From contig NC_059388.1 of assembly GCF_019703515.2 (NCBI RefSeq), forward strand, positions 5,793,979 to 5,857,978: a DNA stretch of 64,000 nucleotides. The letters run 5' to 3'. A program made the translations under genes and the position numbers. Below the pieces are notes generated by a model. That model was given only the letters and a program-made list of their open reading frames with translations. It was not told where the DNA came from and did not search any database. The stretch comes from Myxocyprinus asiaticus (lineage: Eukaryota > Chordata > Actinopteri > Cypriniformes > Catostomidae). The stretch's first letter is position 1, and every line of letters starts with the position of its first letter. This document shows positions 12,331 through 25,304 of the stretch, in pieces.

Positions 12331-12933
12331 GCACTGAGTCAGTTTTTCCACATTAAAAAGTTAAACACCTGGGTCGTTCCTAATATTCAATAGAATAAAA
12401 TGGGGCAACAGGCACACCTGAAGGAAAGTGTCCTTTATTTTTATTTATTTATTTGGTTATAAAGTGTATTAAGATTGAAAAATAAATGTATTTTTATTGA
12501 TGGAGCAACATAATTTGTGTGAAAAGAAATTGTGTAAATAGTGGGACAATAGTTAACTTATAGGACATTTCATAACATCTCAAAAATTCAATAAACAAAA
12601 TAGTCTCCATTATGATTGGATTAGTCAATGAGAGCCCGCTTTGAACCTTTTTCATAACAAATCTGTTTGCCCCACATACGAAAATCAGTGTGTTTTATGG
12701 GACCCTTTAGCCCCTCCAACAGGGGCGCTTTTACCCCAAATACTTCCATTTAACTTATTGGACAGTAATTACAAAAACATTTTAATAAATTGATTTAATC
12801 ATCTTGAACAAAAAATAACATACTAAAATCAACATTTTATTAAATATTAGATCAAATTACCTTTAGAGGTTGTACGCAAATTGATGCAATGACCTCATCA
12901 GAAATGCAGTGCAGTGTATAGTGACAAACAGGT
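12331..12933. other. Upstream intergenic DNA, no gene seen
   Basis: AT-rich sequence. It begins near a TTAAAGGTGCACTGAG motif (12324) that resembles the end of a common fish repeat, but no matching opposite end was found. No coding potential. Confidence 0.4.
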
Positions 12934-13365
12934 AAAGGGACAACTCACCCAAAAAATTCAAATGATCTCATCATTTACTAACCTTTATGCCATCCCAGGT
13001 GTATATGAATTATTATTATTATTATTATTATTTTTTTTTTTTTTTAAGAATATTTCAGCTCTGTATGTCCACATAATGCAAGTAAATGGTAGCCAGAACT
13101 CTGGAGGTACAAAAATTATGATTTCTTTTTTTTTTTATAATTTTATGTAAAAAGTACATAAAGGCAGCATAAAAGTAATCCACATGACTCCGGTGGTTAA
13201 ATCCATGTCTTCAGAAGTTATATGATAGGTGTGGGCGAGAAACAATCAATATTTAAGTCCTTTTTTATATATATAAATTTTCCTCCCTGCCCAGTAGACA
13301 AAGAATGTGAATCGCCAAAAACAAAAGATGAAGAATGTGAAAGTGAAGTGGAGATTTAAAGTAAA
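12934..13365 (+). repeat. Foldback MITE copy, 5' part
   Basis: It starts with GGACAACTCACCCAAAAAA and CTCATCATTTACTAACC, then gives the internal phrase of the family (GCATAAAAGTAATCCACATG, TATGATAGGTGTGGG). The same family recurs at 14.8, 15.6, 30.5, 35.0, 36.5 and 46.8 kb. This copy carries an (ATT)n/poly-T expansion at about 13010-13046 and appears interrupted at 13366 by the next element. Confidence 0.7.
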
Positions 13366-14726
13366 ACCCTGCATCTCAATGTGCACACTATCTGCCCTAA
13401 ATAGTATATGAGATAAGAATTTGTATGTCTCAAATGGTAGTATGTTTAGAGAAAGGGTTCCAAAGTAGTCCGGATGGTCTACTATTTCCAGTAGATTTGC
13501 GAAGTGTATATCCATGCACACTTTATCGACTAATATTGCCCACAATCCCTTGCTCGACAGAAGACGAGTTTGATGGTTCGCTTCAGAACTGTGAAAATAT
13601 TTCAGAACTTTTTCACTGTGAAACATGAAAAACTACAAACATGGCAGTGATGATGGCGCTTCATCAGTTCTTAAATGTTTTCACACCTAAGCATTGCGTA
13701 AGTTTAATGGTTAAAAACTGTGAAAAGAAACTTTGTTAACACTGTACGACCAAGACGCTGCTTGTTAATTGTTAACAATCCACTGCTCCATTTACACAAT
13801 GAACAAAAAAGGGTTTAAGTGATTAATAATCATTATAATCTAACTGCATGCTTTTATGTTCATATACTGTATTTGTATTGCTTATGGGTGTTATTTTGTT
13901 TTTAAATAATCGTTAAGTACATGTGTCAGCACTACGTGGATTAAAAATGAAAAAATCTCAAACAGAAACATTAATCAAATTAACAAAATTGTATGTTCTC
14001 ATTTTATTTTTGTAATTTATCGTATCACATTGAAATATAGTAGAGATCAGATTCCCTTTCAATGGACTGTTGAATGATGTAACCATATGTGGCGCTTCAA
14101 AAGACAAAAACAATAAATAAAGTGATCCAGTCTTTCTGAATTTGTTATAAAATTCAAGATATGATAGATAAAACTACATTTTTTACTTCAGTTGATTATG
14201 AATCATAAGACCACATTGTTAACTTTCATGTTTTACGTATTAGATTTAATCTGCAACACATTGTGAACTTCACACATTCAATGGAGATAATGATAGCAAA
14301 ATATATAATTTTGGCTTGTATTAAATACACATTACTACATGCATAATATATACTGTAAAGCATCAGCGGATCTCCGCACGAAAGACTCGCGATCTTTAAC
14401 GCCACACTGCTTCTTCTCTCCAATACAGTAGGAATCATTGTGGGGTAGTGTAAATTAAATGAAATAATGAATGAATGACAGTTAAAATTAAATGAGGAAT
14501 GTGTATGTCATGCCAACCGTAACAGGGTGAATGACAGGTCATTGTGGTCGCAGGATGCATGTGACTATGCGACAAATGGTGTCTGTGGTTTCAAGACGCA
14601 ATTTTATGACATGAAAGTATGTCTCAACACTTGCACACTCTTTAGCTACACACTCAAAAGTGTGCACTTTTCCATAACAGTAGGTAGTATAACAGTAGCA
14701 TAAGTAGGCCAATCGAGACGCAGGGT
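13366..14726. mobile_element. Putative non-autonomous DNA transposon with short TIRs
   Basis: The left end ACCCTGCATCTCAATG and the reverse complement of the right end, ACCCTGCGTCTCGATTG, form terminal inverted repeats of about 16 bp. The interior has no transposase. Matching internal ends (TATGTCTCAAATGGTAG and TATGTCTCAACACTTGC) support a foldback arrangement. No clear target-site duplication was found, so the exact ends are uncertain. Confidence 0.5.
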
Positions 14727-14797
14727 AATATGATTAACTAACATGATTCCCATCTTTAAAAATGTAGTTTATTTTTTTATTTTTTTTATGATATATT

Positions 14798-14970
14798 AAA
14801 AGAATAGATCACCCAAAATAACAATTATTTCATAATTTACTCACCCTCATATTGTTCTGAACACATATGACTTTCTTTCTTATGCTAAACACGAAAGGAG
14901 AACCTTTAGTGATGATCTCAGTCCATCTTTTCAATACAATGGCAGGATACTGTCTGTAGTTTGTTGTTGT
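14798..14970 (+). repeat. Foldback MITE fragment
   Basis: AAAAGAATAGATCACCCAAA followed by CATAATTTACTCACCCTC and ATGACTTTCTTTCTTATG matches the left half of the MITE family described at 46.8 kb. Confidence 0.65.
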
Positions 14971-15415
14971 GAATTTAAGAGCAGATATTTATCACACGGA
15001 AGTCAAATCTTTGTTTATCTTCACTATCCTTATTATTGGCTTGAATATAGTGGCTTGATGATACAATATGCAATCTCATCAGATCAGACAAGCTGTCCAC
15101 CACATATCTGTGTTTTCTGCCAGAGATTAGATCTGTGTCACTGACTTTACCAGCTGCCGTTTGATGATGAGGTATAGCATTATGAATCAGCTTATTAAAA
15201 GTGAATGTCTGCTAAAGAAAGACCCTCTCCCTTCATGTGCTCATTACTGTAACTTACTATATGGATATAGAAACATATAACAAAAATGTAGAAACTTCAG
15301 GCACTTTTAATAATGTTTTTAATAATTTTTTATTTAATTTAATGTAACTCAGTGGGTGATTTGATGTGGCCCGTCAATGACTTTTATCTGACCCTCCGAG
15401 TGATTCTGATAAAAT

Positions 15416-15567
15416 CGTGTCACATCCGAGTGCTCTCTGCGCAAAACTCAGTGTTGAGTTTAACAACACACAGAGGCACGTGCAAGAACAGCTGAGGTTC
15501 GTGTCACATCCAAGTGCTCTCTGCGCAAAACTCAGCGGTGAGTTTAACAACACTCAGAGGCACGTAT
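15416..15567 (+). repeat. 84-bp tandem duplication, two copies
   Basis: CGTGTCACATCCGAGTGCTC at 15416 recurs as CGTGTCACATCCAAGTGCTC at 15500. The copies share GCGCAAAACTCAG and GAGTTTAACAACAC and differ by a handful of substitutions. The second copy stops at CACGTATG. No function is visible. Confidence 0.85.
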
Positions 15568-15634
15568 GTACAACCACATCTGCAGCCATCAAAAGTGATC
15601 CATGGTCCAGTTCTGGACAGGAGCACACGTGTTT

Positions 15635-15950
15635 AAAGGGATAGTTCACCTAAAAATGAAAATTCTCTCATAATTTATTCAACCTCATGCCATCCCAGAT
15701 GTGTATGATTTTCTTTCTTCTGCTGAACACAAACAAATATTTTTAGAAGAATATCTCTGCTCTGTTGGACCTTACAAGAAAGTGAATGGTGGCCAGTCTT
15801 AAGGTCCAAAAAGAAGATAAAAGCAGCATAATGTAATGCATAAGACTCCAGTGGTTAAATTAATAACTTCAAAAGTGATATGATAGGTGTGAGTAAGTAA
15901 CAGATCATATTTAAGTCCTTTTTTACTATAAATCTCCATTTTCACTTTTT
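15635..15950 (+). repeat. Foldback MITE copy
   Basis: AAAGGGATAGTTCACCTAAA, TCATAATTTATTCAACCTC and ATGCCATCCCAGATGTG mark the left end. The interior phrases GTGAATGGTGGCCAG and AAGACTCCAGTGGTTAAAT follow the family pattern. Confidence 0.75.
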
Positions 15951-16352
15951 TACAAAATCAGAATTGTAATCAGATTCCTAATCGCAATACTACTTTTAAA
16001 TTACTTTTTAAAGCACTTTTTACATACGTTTTTGTTTTTCCGCTCAACAAATTCAAAATAATGTCTATATTTCCTCCTTGCTCATTGTGAGACCCTTCAG
16101 CTGTCACAGAAATGCAAACAGACGAATTGTACATATGAACATATTAATTCACATTTGAAATGTATCATTCATAAATAATATTATTTTAGAAATATGTGTG
16201 ACACAAGTATATGTGCTTAAAAGTAATTACCTGAAATGAAAGTCAGTAACAGTAATCTGATTACAAGAATTAAAAATGTTATATCTTATACTACTTTAAA
16301 AGTAAATAGATTACAGTCACTATTTGCTTTGTAATCAGATTACACCCAGCAC
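15951..16352. repeat. Degenerate hAT-like MITE (GTAATCAGATTAC type)
   Basis: GTAATCAGATTCC near 15968 and TTTGTAATCAGATTACACCC near 16329 are inverted and both recall the common fish MITE ends built on GTAATCAGATTAC. TTACTTTTTAAAGCAC and CTTTAAAAGTAAATAG pair internally. No transposase; ends approximate. Confidence 0.45.
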
Positions 16353-16369
16353 GGTTAATCACACTAATT

Positions 16370-16629
16370 TAAGGGTGCTTTCACACTAGCACTTTTGGTG
16401 TGCACCCGGGGGCAAATGACGAACTTTAATACTTCATTTAAAACAGTGAGTTGTTACCTAGTTACAGTGGTAAACAGCTGCCGCTTGTTCTCACGTTGAT
16501 GACGTAATCAGACCGTGGTTCGGACCCAAATAATATGATGTGAACACAGACCAGCGCGGGCAGCGTGAGGGGGAGGAAATTAACTCTGGTTCAGTCCAAG
16601 CAATCAAACCAAGTGTGAAAGCACCCTAA
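16370..16629. mobile_element. 260-bp MITE with terminal inverted repeats
   Basis: The left end TTAAGGGTGCTTTCACACTA and the right end AGTGTGAAAGCACCCTAAG are near-perfect inverted repeats. The interior is GC-richer than its surroundings and non-coding. No target duplication was identified. Confidence 0.7.
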
Positions 16630-19600
16630 GACTCACAATGTAACATAACACAGGAACAGTTCTTGGTTTATTTTTGGTCAGATATGAGAAAAAAAGTAAT
16701 GTCTTGCAGTCCAGTGAGTGAGTCAGACAATGGCAGATCTTGGCATTGGCAGAACAGGCAGTCGACTTGGGTGGCAGTGTTCTCTGGGGCACCCAGACTA
16801 GCCACGCTGCACCCTTTCATCATTGTTGGAAAGGAACTAGCTACTAAATAAATTACAATATAGAGTGAGTGCCATTAGTTCAACTGTTTTCATGAATAAC
16901 AATGTGTAACAAGACAAAAAATAACTGCTTTTTGAAACATTGTATTGCGCACACAGCAGCAGATCAAACCAAGTTGGTAATAAAATGCGCTTACCTAAAC
17001 TGTCCTCTCTCTCATGGGAAATCTAAAACATAAGTGAATCATGAATCATTCGTTTGGACGGTTAATTAAAATTGAACTGGTTAAAATAAACAATTCACCA
17101 ATCCACTTACCTACATGAAGCTTTGGGAAGTCCAATTCATTTCTGATCTCCAGTCAGAACCATCACTGGTTGCAATGAATTTTCATTGTTGCAAACAAAC
17201 AGCTAGGATAATGTAATAGAGAGCATTAAATACGTTGTCTATTTATAAGGTCTATTGATTTAATGCATTAATTCAGTGCGATTAACCAAATAAAAAATCG
17301 CATGTTAAAAAATTGTACGCAATTAATTAAGCAACGGACTGTAATAGGGAATTTTCCAAATATCAGAGCAATTCAAGTTTGAAGGCGCCTTCTGTATAAC
17401 CTTCATGCTTTTGAGTCTCAGTCAGCAGGGAGCAGTAAGCGCAACTTCAGCTGTACAGACAACAAACCAAACAAAGACAGCACAAAATGAGAATGCATTC
17501 TTGCATTCAAACACAGCTGGATGGAGCGCAACTCCGAAAGCAGGGGTCTCCAAACGTGTTTTTCAAAGTTCACAAAATGTGAAGTTTCAAACTATGTTTA
17601 ATTTAACCTTGGGCAAACCCACGTCTACATGCGTGGACATTGTATTTTGACTTCACTATACGCAACGCATAATTTAAATGAATAAAAAACTACTGAATAT
17701 TGTTCACAAGACGCTAGACTCTCATTTAAAGGGTTAGCTTCTTCCGCACGAGTCATGTGACACAACAGCATGCCATCGATTTCCATGAAGCCCTCATACA
17801 GACACAGCAGCAACAAAAGTGCCTCTAGTAAAAAATCTCTTTACGTTTTGTCATTGAATCCTGTTTGGTTATAAAGAGGAGAGTCTCTAGTTTCATTTGA
17901 TATGCCGCATTAAAAAAAATCTGATAATTTTTTGTGTGTCAGCGCCCTGATAAACATATGTCCACATATGTGGATAGTCGTACCGCATTTCCTCAAAAGT
18001 TGAACAAAACGTATTATATAAATAATTACGTAATTTTGAATAACTTTCAACTCTAACACATCTGTGGGTCATTTTGCTTCATTTTAATATACATTTTGTT
18101 ATATTTTATTTTGTTATCTATGTGCAATATGATTCTATTAATTAACATTAGTTAATGCATTCCTATATATTTACTATGCATTTTCACATTGAGAATAAAT
18201 AGGTTAATCCAAAAGCTGAAAAATGTTGCTTTCAGAGGCTTTATATGGATTTAGGATGAAAAAAGGTGTATTTAAAACTGTTTTGAGACCAGTGAAGACT
18301 GATAGCACACTGGAGTCATTCACTAAATAGGGAGTAAGGGAGTATCCTATAGCTTTCTATGCAGCTAAGAGTATTCAACCTAAAATCTGACCAAAAGTTC
18401 AGTTTCAGGCACGTAGATGATGATTGGACCACTCAACATGTTTGGCAAACATGGGACAATGGTAATCAGTACATAGATTCAGAATTTTATAATGCAACAT
18501 TTTATTTTAACATGGTTGGCAGTGATTGGATGATGTTGGACATTACTTTGAATAAGAATTATTTATTCAGCTTTACAGAAAATCAGCTATAATGTCTGTA
18601 ACGTTTCAAAAACATGAATAACCAACACTCCTGGAAATATAATAAACAATTTGATGAAAAAAATCTGACTTTCTATAGCTTAGTGTTATTTAAAAATAAT
18701 GTTTAAGGAAAAATATTTGCTCTAGAATTTATATATATATATATAATTATTATTATTATTATTATTTCCTTATTTATTTTTTTGCTTGATTATTAAGTGC
18801 TACTAGTTACTAGTTACGCCTCTTTAGAAAAGCACTTTTAATAAGTCTACCTCAGACAGATTGACAAATTCAATTGCAAAAATGAACTGCTATGGATTGT
18901 AGGCCAATGACAGGTTTATGTTCAATGACATGAAAATAAACAATTTGTCTTCTAACAAATTGCCTTTTGTATTGCCTAATCAATGCTTTACTCGTCTGCG
19001 ACAATAATGTTATGCATTTTATTTAACTGGATTATAAATATAATATAAATATAATTATTTAAATACAATTATTGATAATTATTTAATCATTATATAGTGT
19101 ATTGAATAATTTTTTATTTGGGGGCCTTTCTCGCCAAATATTGATATATGTTAATGATATTAATTGCATTTAATTAAATTAATTAATCGACAAGTCAGGT
19201 ATATTATTCTATTAAAATTGATTGACAGTCCTAGTATTTATGTATTTTCATTGTATCATTTTTTGGCACCCACTATTTCTCTCTTACTATATTACAATTC
19301 AAATTGAAGCTCAAAACTCTTTTTGCTGTGGTACATCAGATTCAGTAGCAGTTCAGGTATTTTGGCATGGTGTTCCACCACATTGCCGAAAGAATGCAGG
19401 GGTACAAGGGCTGTAAACAGAACTAAACCTCATGAAAATTTTTCCCTTCTAGTATTTTTTAATGAATGATTCAATTCCCGACCGTCCTCATGAGTACCAT
19501 GAAATATCCAGTTGGTTTTCATTTTCCGTATCAAATCTCTGGATAAGATGACAAAATGTTCAGTGACATCCGAGAGAGCTGAATCATAGATGCTCGGCAA

Positions 19601-21655
19601 CCTTGAAACTCCAGGCCTGTTCTCCATACGATCAGCCTTCCAAACGTATAAACAAAAATTGCAGAGTTGTCCAGTCAACAAGACGTCATTTTGGAGCATA
19701 TTGGGCCAAAAAAAAAATGTAGGGCAGCTAACAGGACATGACAAATCCCATCTAGATTGAGCTGTGATTAGGTTAAGTTCACTCTCTGGCAATGGCTACT
19801 TAAAGTCCAATTTGGCTTCTCTCATTGCTGTTGCTCAAAAAGAAAATTACGAGCTAAATCAAACCGACACAGGCCAGTTTAGGACTTATCTTGTAAAAGC
19901 CTTTTCCTTGTGTAGGCATGGCAATGTTATTACATATATTTGCACAAAATTCAAAGACTATAAATATAGTTTATAGTTTGTGAATTATTGAACGACTGTT
20001 TTGCAGATACAAAAGGGATAATGTGCTGTCTGTTATTATCACAAAAATAAACCCAGACACAAAGTTGAGGGATCTTGTATAACTCTGAAGGGGTTTATTT
20101 TACGACATTGAGCACTTTTATATGCACACCAATGTGCTGATAACTCATAATAATAATCATTACGATTACGCTGATGATCACAGTGATAATCATTTCATTA
20201 TTTAACTAAAAACAAAATGCTTTTGGTGCCACTCTGTGAACGGGGCTCACAAATGCACATACGTTCAACAACACTTTCTGCTACAGGCAGAGGCGATCCT
20301 AGGGACTCTGGGGACCCTAGGTAAAAAAAAAAAACGTAAAGTGGGCCCTTCTTTTCATGAGAAGGGATAATTCAGTAAACATTTCAGATTATGTACCAGT
20401 CAGCACTATCATGCTTCTTCTCCTCATCCTCTTTCTTTTTTCCTCTTCTGACTCCCATATTGGAACATCAGACGTCTTCTTCATGATTCATGCATCCCAA
20501 CTTCAATTAGTAGCTAAAGGGATGGGGGGCCCTCTAGGGGGCTATCACAGAATTTTGAACATTCAAAACATGCAGCCTGATCTCATGAAAATGTTGTGAC
20601 TTTCGCAACATTTTAAATTCTGCTCTTACTTGAATTTGTAGCTAAGTGGATGGAACCCTCTAAGGTTTTTTTTCTTTTCGAAAATGTCATTCTAGTCTGC
20701 TAAGCATTGCCAATCATTGGTTTCAAGTGTCGTTGCAGTGAGCTACTGTAATTACCGCCCACAGCAATTGCCTGGATTTCCTGTCCCATATGTCTGACTA
20801 CAGGGGGCAGTCATTCAAAATTCATAAGCACAGACCGATTTCAGCAGAAAAACTTTCGATCAGCCTGACCTTTTATGCATTACGTGTTATCATTATCTTG
20901 TGGGTTAAAGTTACATTTGCTTGCAGTAAAGTTCTTACAAACACCAGTGGAATTAAGAAATGTATATCTATATATAAACATTACTGAAATTCATTCATAT
21001 ACATTATTGAAAACCTAGTTACAATTTTTTTTTTTTTTTAAATTAAGATATTTATATTTCAAACTGATAATGTGGACCTAAAGTTAATTCACACATTTGT
21101 AGCTGAAAGTGTCTTACAGTCATAACTTAAATTCTTCTCATATTCTCATTTTCTCTTAATCACTACTGAAATTCCTTTCATACAGTCATATGAAAATGTC
21201 TTACTATAAGACATTGCCTAATAACTATAGCGTTCATACATAAACTGATCTAACAAGCTGTTCATATGACATTGTCACATTGTCTCAAATCCTCTGTCAA
21301 TAGGTTCTGTTAGAGCCAGTTCCACAGGTTGATGAGATATGATTTCAGTAGGTGATGACAGCTTATTTCACTGGAAAAGGAAGCTGTCACAACTTCCCTT
21401 TGAATTTGGCACGTGTGGGGTCAGGAATTGGCTTAGCAGGTCACCCTTTAAGCCCCTGCTGGTAGAGGCTAGAACTACACATTATGCTGGCAAAAAGTTT
21501 ATTCTTTAACAACCATTCAAAAGAAGCTATGTTTTCTGACGAAATACATTTTTATTTGTATTATTATTACATTATAGTACATAATTTTACAGGAACAGAT
21601 TGTTTCTAGAGGGCTCTGAAACAAAGTTATTATAGTTAACTGAAACTATATATAT
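16630..21655. other. Long AT-rich intergenic stretch, no gene seen
   Basis: No recognisable protein domain occurs on either strand. Visible items are low-complexity tracts at about 18728-18766 ((TA)n then (ATT)n), AT-rich ATTAA-type motifs at about 17265-17335 and 19150-19190 that may be remnants of one old repeat, a poly-A at 20323-20334 and a poly-T at about 21027-21039. The minus-strand frame at 19430-19792 (120 codons) resembles nothing I know. Confidence 0.5.
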
Positions 21656-21658
21656 TGC

Positions 21659-21735
<77 letters not shown>
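21656..21735. repeat. (TA)n(CA)n microsatellite
   Basis: About 12 TA units run directly into about 27 CA units. The next bases are the left end of a Tc1 element, so the transposon sits at or within a TA/CA microsatellite. Confidence 0.95.
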
Positions 21736-21740
<5 letters not shown>

Positions 21741-23011
21741 GCGGCCAAAAGTTTGGAATAATGTACAGATTTTGCTCTTATGGAAAGAAATTGGTACTTT
21801 TATTCACCAAAGTGGCATTCAACTGACCACAATGTATAGTCAGGACATTTATAACATGAAAAATTACTATTACAATTTGAAAAAACTGTTCAGAACTTCT
21901 TAAACTACTTCAAAGTGTTTTCATAAAAACATCTTCCACGTGCAGCAATGACAGCTTTGCAGATCCTTGGCATTTTAGCTGTCAGTTTGTCCAGATACTC
22001 AGGTGACATTTCACCCCACGCTTCCTGTAGCACTTGCCATAGATGTGGCGGTCTTGTTGGGTACTTCTCACACACCTTACAGTCTAGCTGATCCCACAAA
22101 AGCTCAACAGGGTTAAGATCTATAACACTCTTTTCCAATTATCTGTTGTCCAATGTTTGTCTTTCTTTGCCCACTCTAACATTTTCTTTCTGTTTTTCTG
22201 TTTCAAAAGTGGCCTTTTTTAATTTTTTTCGTGCAATTTTTCCCATAAGACCTGCACCCCTGAGTCTTCTCTTTACTGTTGTACATGAAACTGGTGTTGA
22301 GCGGGTAGAATTCAATAAAGCTGTCAGCCGAGGACATGTGAGGCATCTATTTCTCAAACTAGAGACTCTGATGTACTTATCCTCTTTGTAGTTGTACATT
22401 TAGCCTTCCACATCTCTTTATGTCCTTGTTAGAGCCAGTTGTCCTTTGTCTTTGAAGACTGTAGTGTACACCTTTGGATGAAATCTTCAGTTTTTTTTTT
22501 TGTTTTTTTTTTTGGGCAATTTCAAGCATTGTATAGCTTTCATTCCTCAAAACAATGATTGACTGACGAGTTTCTAGAGAAAGCTGTTTTTATTTTTATT
22601 TTTTTTTTTTCCATTTTCTATCTAATATTGACCTTAAGACAGGCCAGGCTATTGCATACTGTGGCAACTCAAAAACAAACACAAAGACAATGATAAGCTC
22701 CATTTAACGAACCAAATAGCTTTTAGCTGTGCTTGATATAATGGCAAGTTTCTAGTACCAAATTAGCAATTTAGCATGATTACTCAAGGATAAGGTGTTG
22801 CAGTGATGGCTGCTAGAAATGGGGCCTGTCTAGATTTGATCAAAAATGACTTTTTTCAAATAGTGATGGTGCTGTTTTTTACATCAGTAATGTCCTGACT
22901 ATACTTTGGTGAATTATAGTACCAATCAATTCATCTTTGGTGAATTAAAGTACCAATTTCCTTCCGAAACACCAAAATCTGTACATTATTCCAAACTTTT
23001 GGTCACTAGTG
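21736..23011 (-). mobile_element. Tc1-like transposon, internally deleted
   Basis: Left end CACTGGCGGCCAAAAGTTTG and right end CAAACTTTTGGTCACTAGTG are inverted, and the right end is followed by TA, the Tc1/mariner target. The inverted repeats continue inwards for about 100 bp (for example ATTGGTACTTTTATTCACC against GGTGAATTAAAGTACCAAT). The right one contains an extra internal duplication of GAATTATAGTACCAAT. The transposase reads on the minus strand in two pieces. Poly-T tracts lie at about 22492-22513 and 22589-22609. Confidence 0.88.
21905..22399 (-). pseudogene. Broken Tc1 transposase (HTH part and C-terminus)
   Basis: The 22139-22399 segment encodes the N-terminal DNA-binding half (basic, with TTVKRRLRGAGLMGKIARKK, as in the second helix-turn-helix of Tc1). 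The 21905-22138 segment encodes the C-terminus after the catalytic core (IDLNPVELLWDQLDCKV, then a KLTAKMPRICKAVIAARG tail). The central region with the first two catalytic aspartates is missing: the segments abut at a stop codon. In LNPVELLWDQ the catalytic glutamate of the DD34E triad is present. The protein is therefore non-functional. Other copies in the genome would be needed for mobility. Confidence 0.85.
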
Positions 23012-23013
23012 TA

Positions 23014-23673
23014 TAGTATATACATTTTTCATAAAAACTAAAACTACATTGAAACTGTCCTGCATTGCTTCAAGACTAACTAAAATTAAATAAAAAATGG
23101 TCATAAAATATTTTCAGTTTTCATTTTTAATACCTTGACTTGTGCATATTACAAAATCTTTTTAGTTTCTTTTATCAACTCTTTTTGTTGCATCACAAAC
23201 ATGCCATCTACTGGCCATGATTCTCTAGGAAAAATCTCATGGCCAGAAAGGAGATGCAACAGCTGCATTTGGGCTTCTTTGAATATTGTGCACAGACTGA
23301 TAAATATAAATGCCTAGTTGTTTCTCAAAATAACTTATTGTGTTGTGTATCTAAAAAGGAAAACCCCAACGATCTTGAAAGTGCCGCTGCAAAGCACCTT
23401 TACGTTAAGACACATTGTCATAGGTTACTAATGTTGAATAAGTGTCATTAAGCATTTATAACATGTGAGGTAAAATGGCTCACTATTTGGAAAGTATTTT
23501 ATGAATTTTTTATTTTATTTTTTTAATATATATACATATTGTTATAACCACGTATCAATGATTTATTATGTATTTACAAATGGCTTATTAGTCACTAATG
23601 AGCCCCTATATAATAAACCCTTAACAAAGGGAACATTAATGTTAAGTGTTCCGATAAACCTATCTTGGGTATG
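23014..23673. other. Intergenic DNA, no gene seen
   Basis: AT-rich sequence between two transposons. Short ORFs show no domain. The segment directly left of 23674 continues after 24491, because the next element is an insertion. Confidence 0.5.
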
Positions 23674-24483
23674 CAGGGTTGGGAGGGTTACTTTGAAATG
23701 TATTCCACTACAGATTACAGAATACATGCTGTAAAATGTCATTTGTAACATATTCCGTTAAATTACTCAAGGTCAGTAACATATTCTAAATACTTTGGAT
23801 TACTTCTTCAGCAATGGTAGACATTTTCACTTGTTTTGACTATAAAAACTCTGCCAGTACAGTAAGACAATATACACGTTAAAAATGCATTCTCTGAAAA
23901 ACCTAAATATCTTATGCAGTGTTGTTTCTAAAACAAGATAATTCAAATTGATCTTGTTTTAAGGATTTTTTTAGATATTTTTACAGGAAAACAATACAAA
24001 AATTATTATCAAGAATATGACTTTTGCCCTAATATCAAAGGTCTTACTAGAAAAAAAAAAAATTATGATCCAACGTGAATTTTCTTGATAAAAAAAAAAT
24101 ATGATTTGCCTGGTAACATGCATGTAAAATGGCTAGAAATAGCATTTTAGCTTAGCGTAAAGCTGACAATTTACACAAGGTTTATTTCTATTTCTTGTGC
24201 TCCAAACTTACATCAAACTTACCTCTCTGTCTGCTCATATGAATGTAACACTTCATAAGAAAGTGTTTCACCGCTTTTTCAAATCCACTTATATGTATAT
24301 TAAATGAAACAAATGACAATAAAATGCAGAGTAATCTCTACAGTAATCAAAAAACTTTTTGTATGTAACTGTATTCTAAATACCAATGATTTAAATTGTA
24401 ACTGTAGTGGAATACAGTTACTTATATTTTGTATTTTAAATACTTATTCCCGTTACATGTATTTCGTTACTCCCCCAACCCTG
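23674..24483. mobile_element. hAT-type MITE, 810 bp, with 8-bp target duplication
   Basis: Left end CAGGGTTGGGAGGGTTACTT and right end CGTTACTCCCCCAACCCTG are inverted. The flanks are TGGGTATG on the left (23666-23673) and TAGGTATG on the right (24484-24491): 8 bp with one mismatch, the hAT signature. Internal AAATGTATTCCACTACAG pairs with GTAGTGGAATACAGTTAC. No transposase. Confidence 0.85.
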
Positions 24484-25304
24484 TAGGTATGTTTTAGATG
24501 CTTTCAGTATGTTAATTTTGTATGCACCACTGTTTATTTAAACACACAAAAATGTATGAATGAATATCTAAATTACAAATGAGATCACTCTGTCCTAATA
24601 CACCATTCCCTTTCCAGTATTGCAGCATATAATCTGACATTCTGTGTGTTTCTGGTATACTTAGCAGCATAGTGTCCTAAGAAGAAAGTCTGCTATGTGG
24701 GTGATGACAGAGAAATGTGTTTGCATTTGAAGAGTGGCAGCTGCCTGGGGATGCAAGGGAAGTACTAAGCATAAATTGTATCACTCGTTTGACATAACTC
24801 CCCTAGTCCAACAATCAGGGCTCAGTAGGTTCCTAGGAATCTATCTATCTTAATGAGAACCCCGACCCACACATAAACACGCACACACATTTCCTCTACC
24901 GACTCCAATGATGCTTCACTTCAAATGACTGAGACACAGCCTCTTCTTTGCTGTAATGTCATAGAAGAACAGTTGTCTTCTTTAACTTTATCTTCCGCAT
25001 AACAAGATGGAGTGCTGGGATATGGCAAGCCGAACTGACTTTTAATCATGTGCAGGAATTCTCGATATCTGTAATTCAATTGTCAATAATTAAAATGCTA
25101 ATTCTTTATATAAGCAGAATTACTGTTTACTTCTATTAAAAAATGCTAATATTTGATATCAGTATTCTGTTTACACTAGTAAAAAAGTTGATTCTTGATA
25201 TATAAAAAATAGCATCATTACTTATGAAATGTCTCAGCCGCCTGGAAACAGAGTCGTGTTTAAGTACTGAATTAACACTTGAGCTGTGTCTCATTTTGAA
25301 GGCT
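24484..25304. other. Intergenic DNA with a dispersed AT-rich repeat
   Basis: No coding potential. The ACTAGTAAAAAAGTTGATTC-type phrases at 25080-25220 resemble those at 26440-26780 (ACTAGTAAAAAACATAAC, TTGATATCAGTAATTACA), as if one AT-rich repeat had been split by the Tc1 element between them. Confidence 0.45.

Noticed and set aside
13246..13626. 126-codon minus-strand ORF
   Set aside because: It spans the boundary of a MITE and a DNA transposon and matches no protein pattern.
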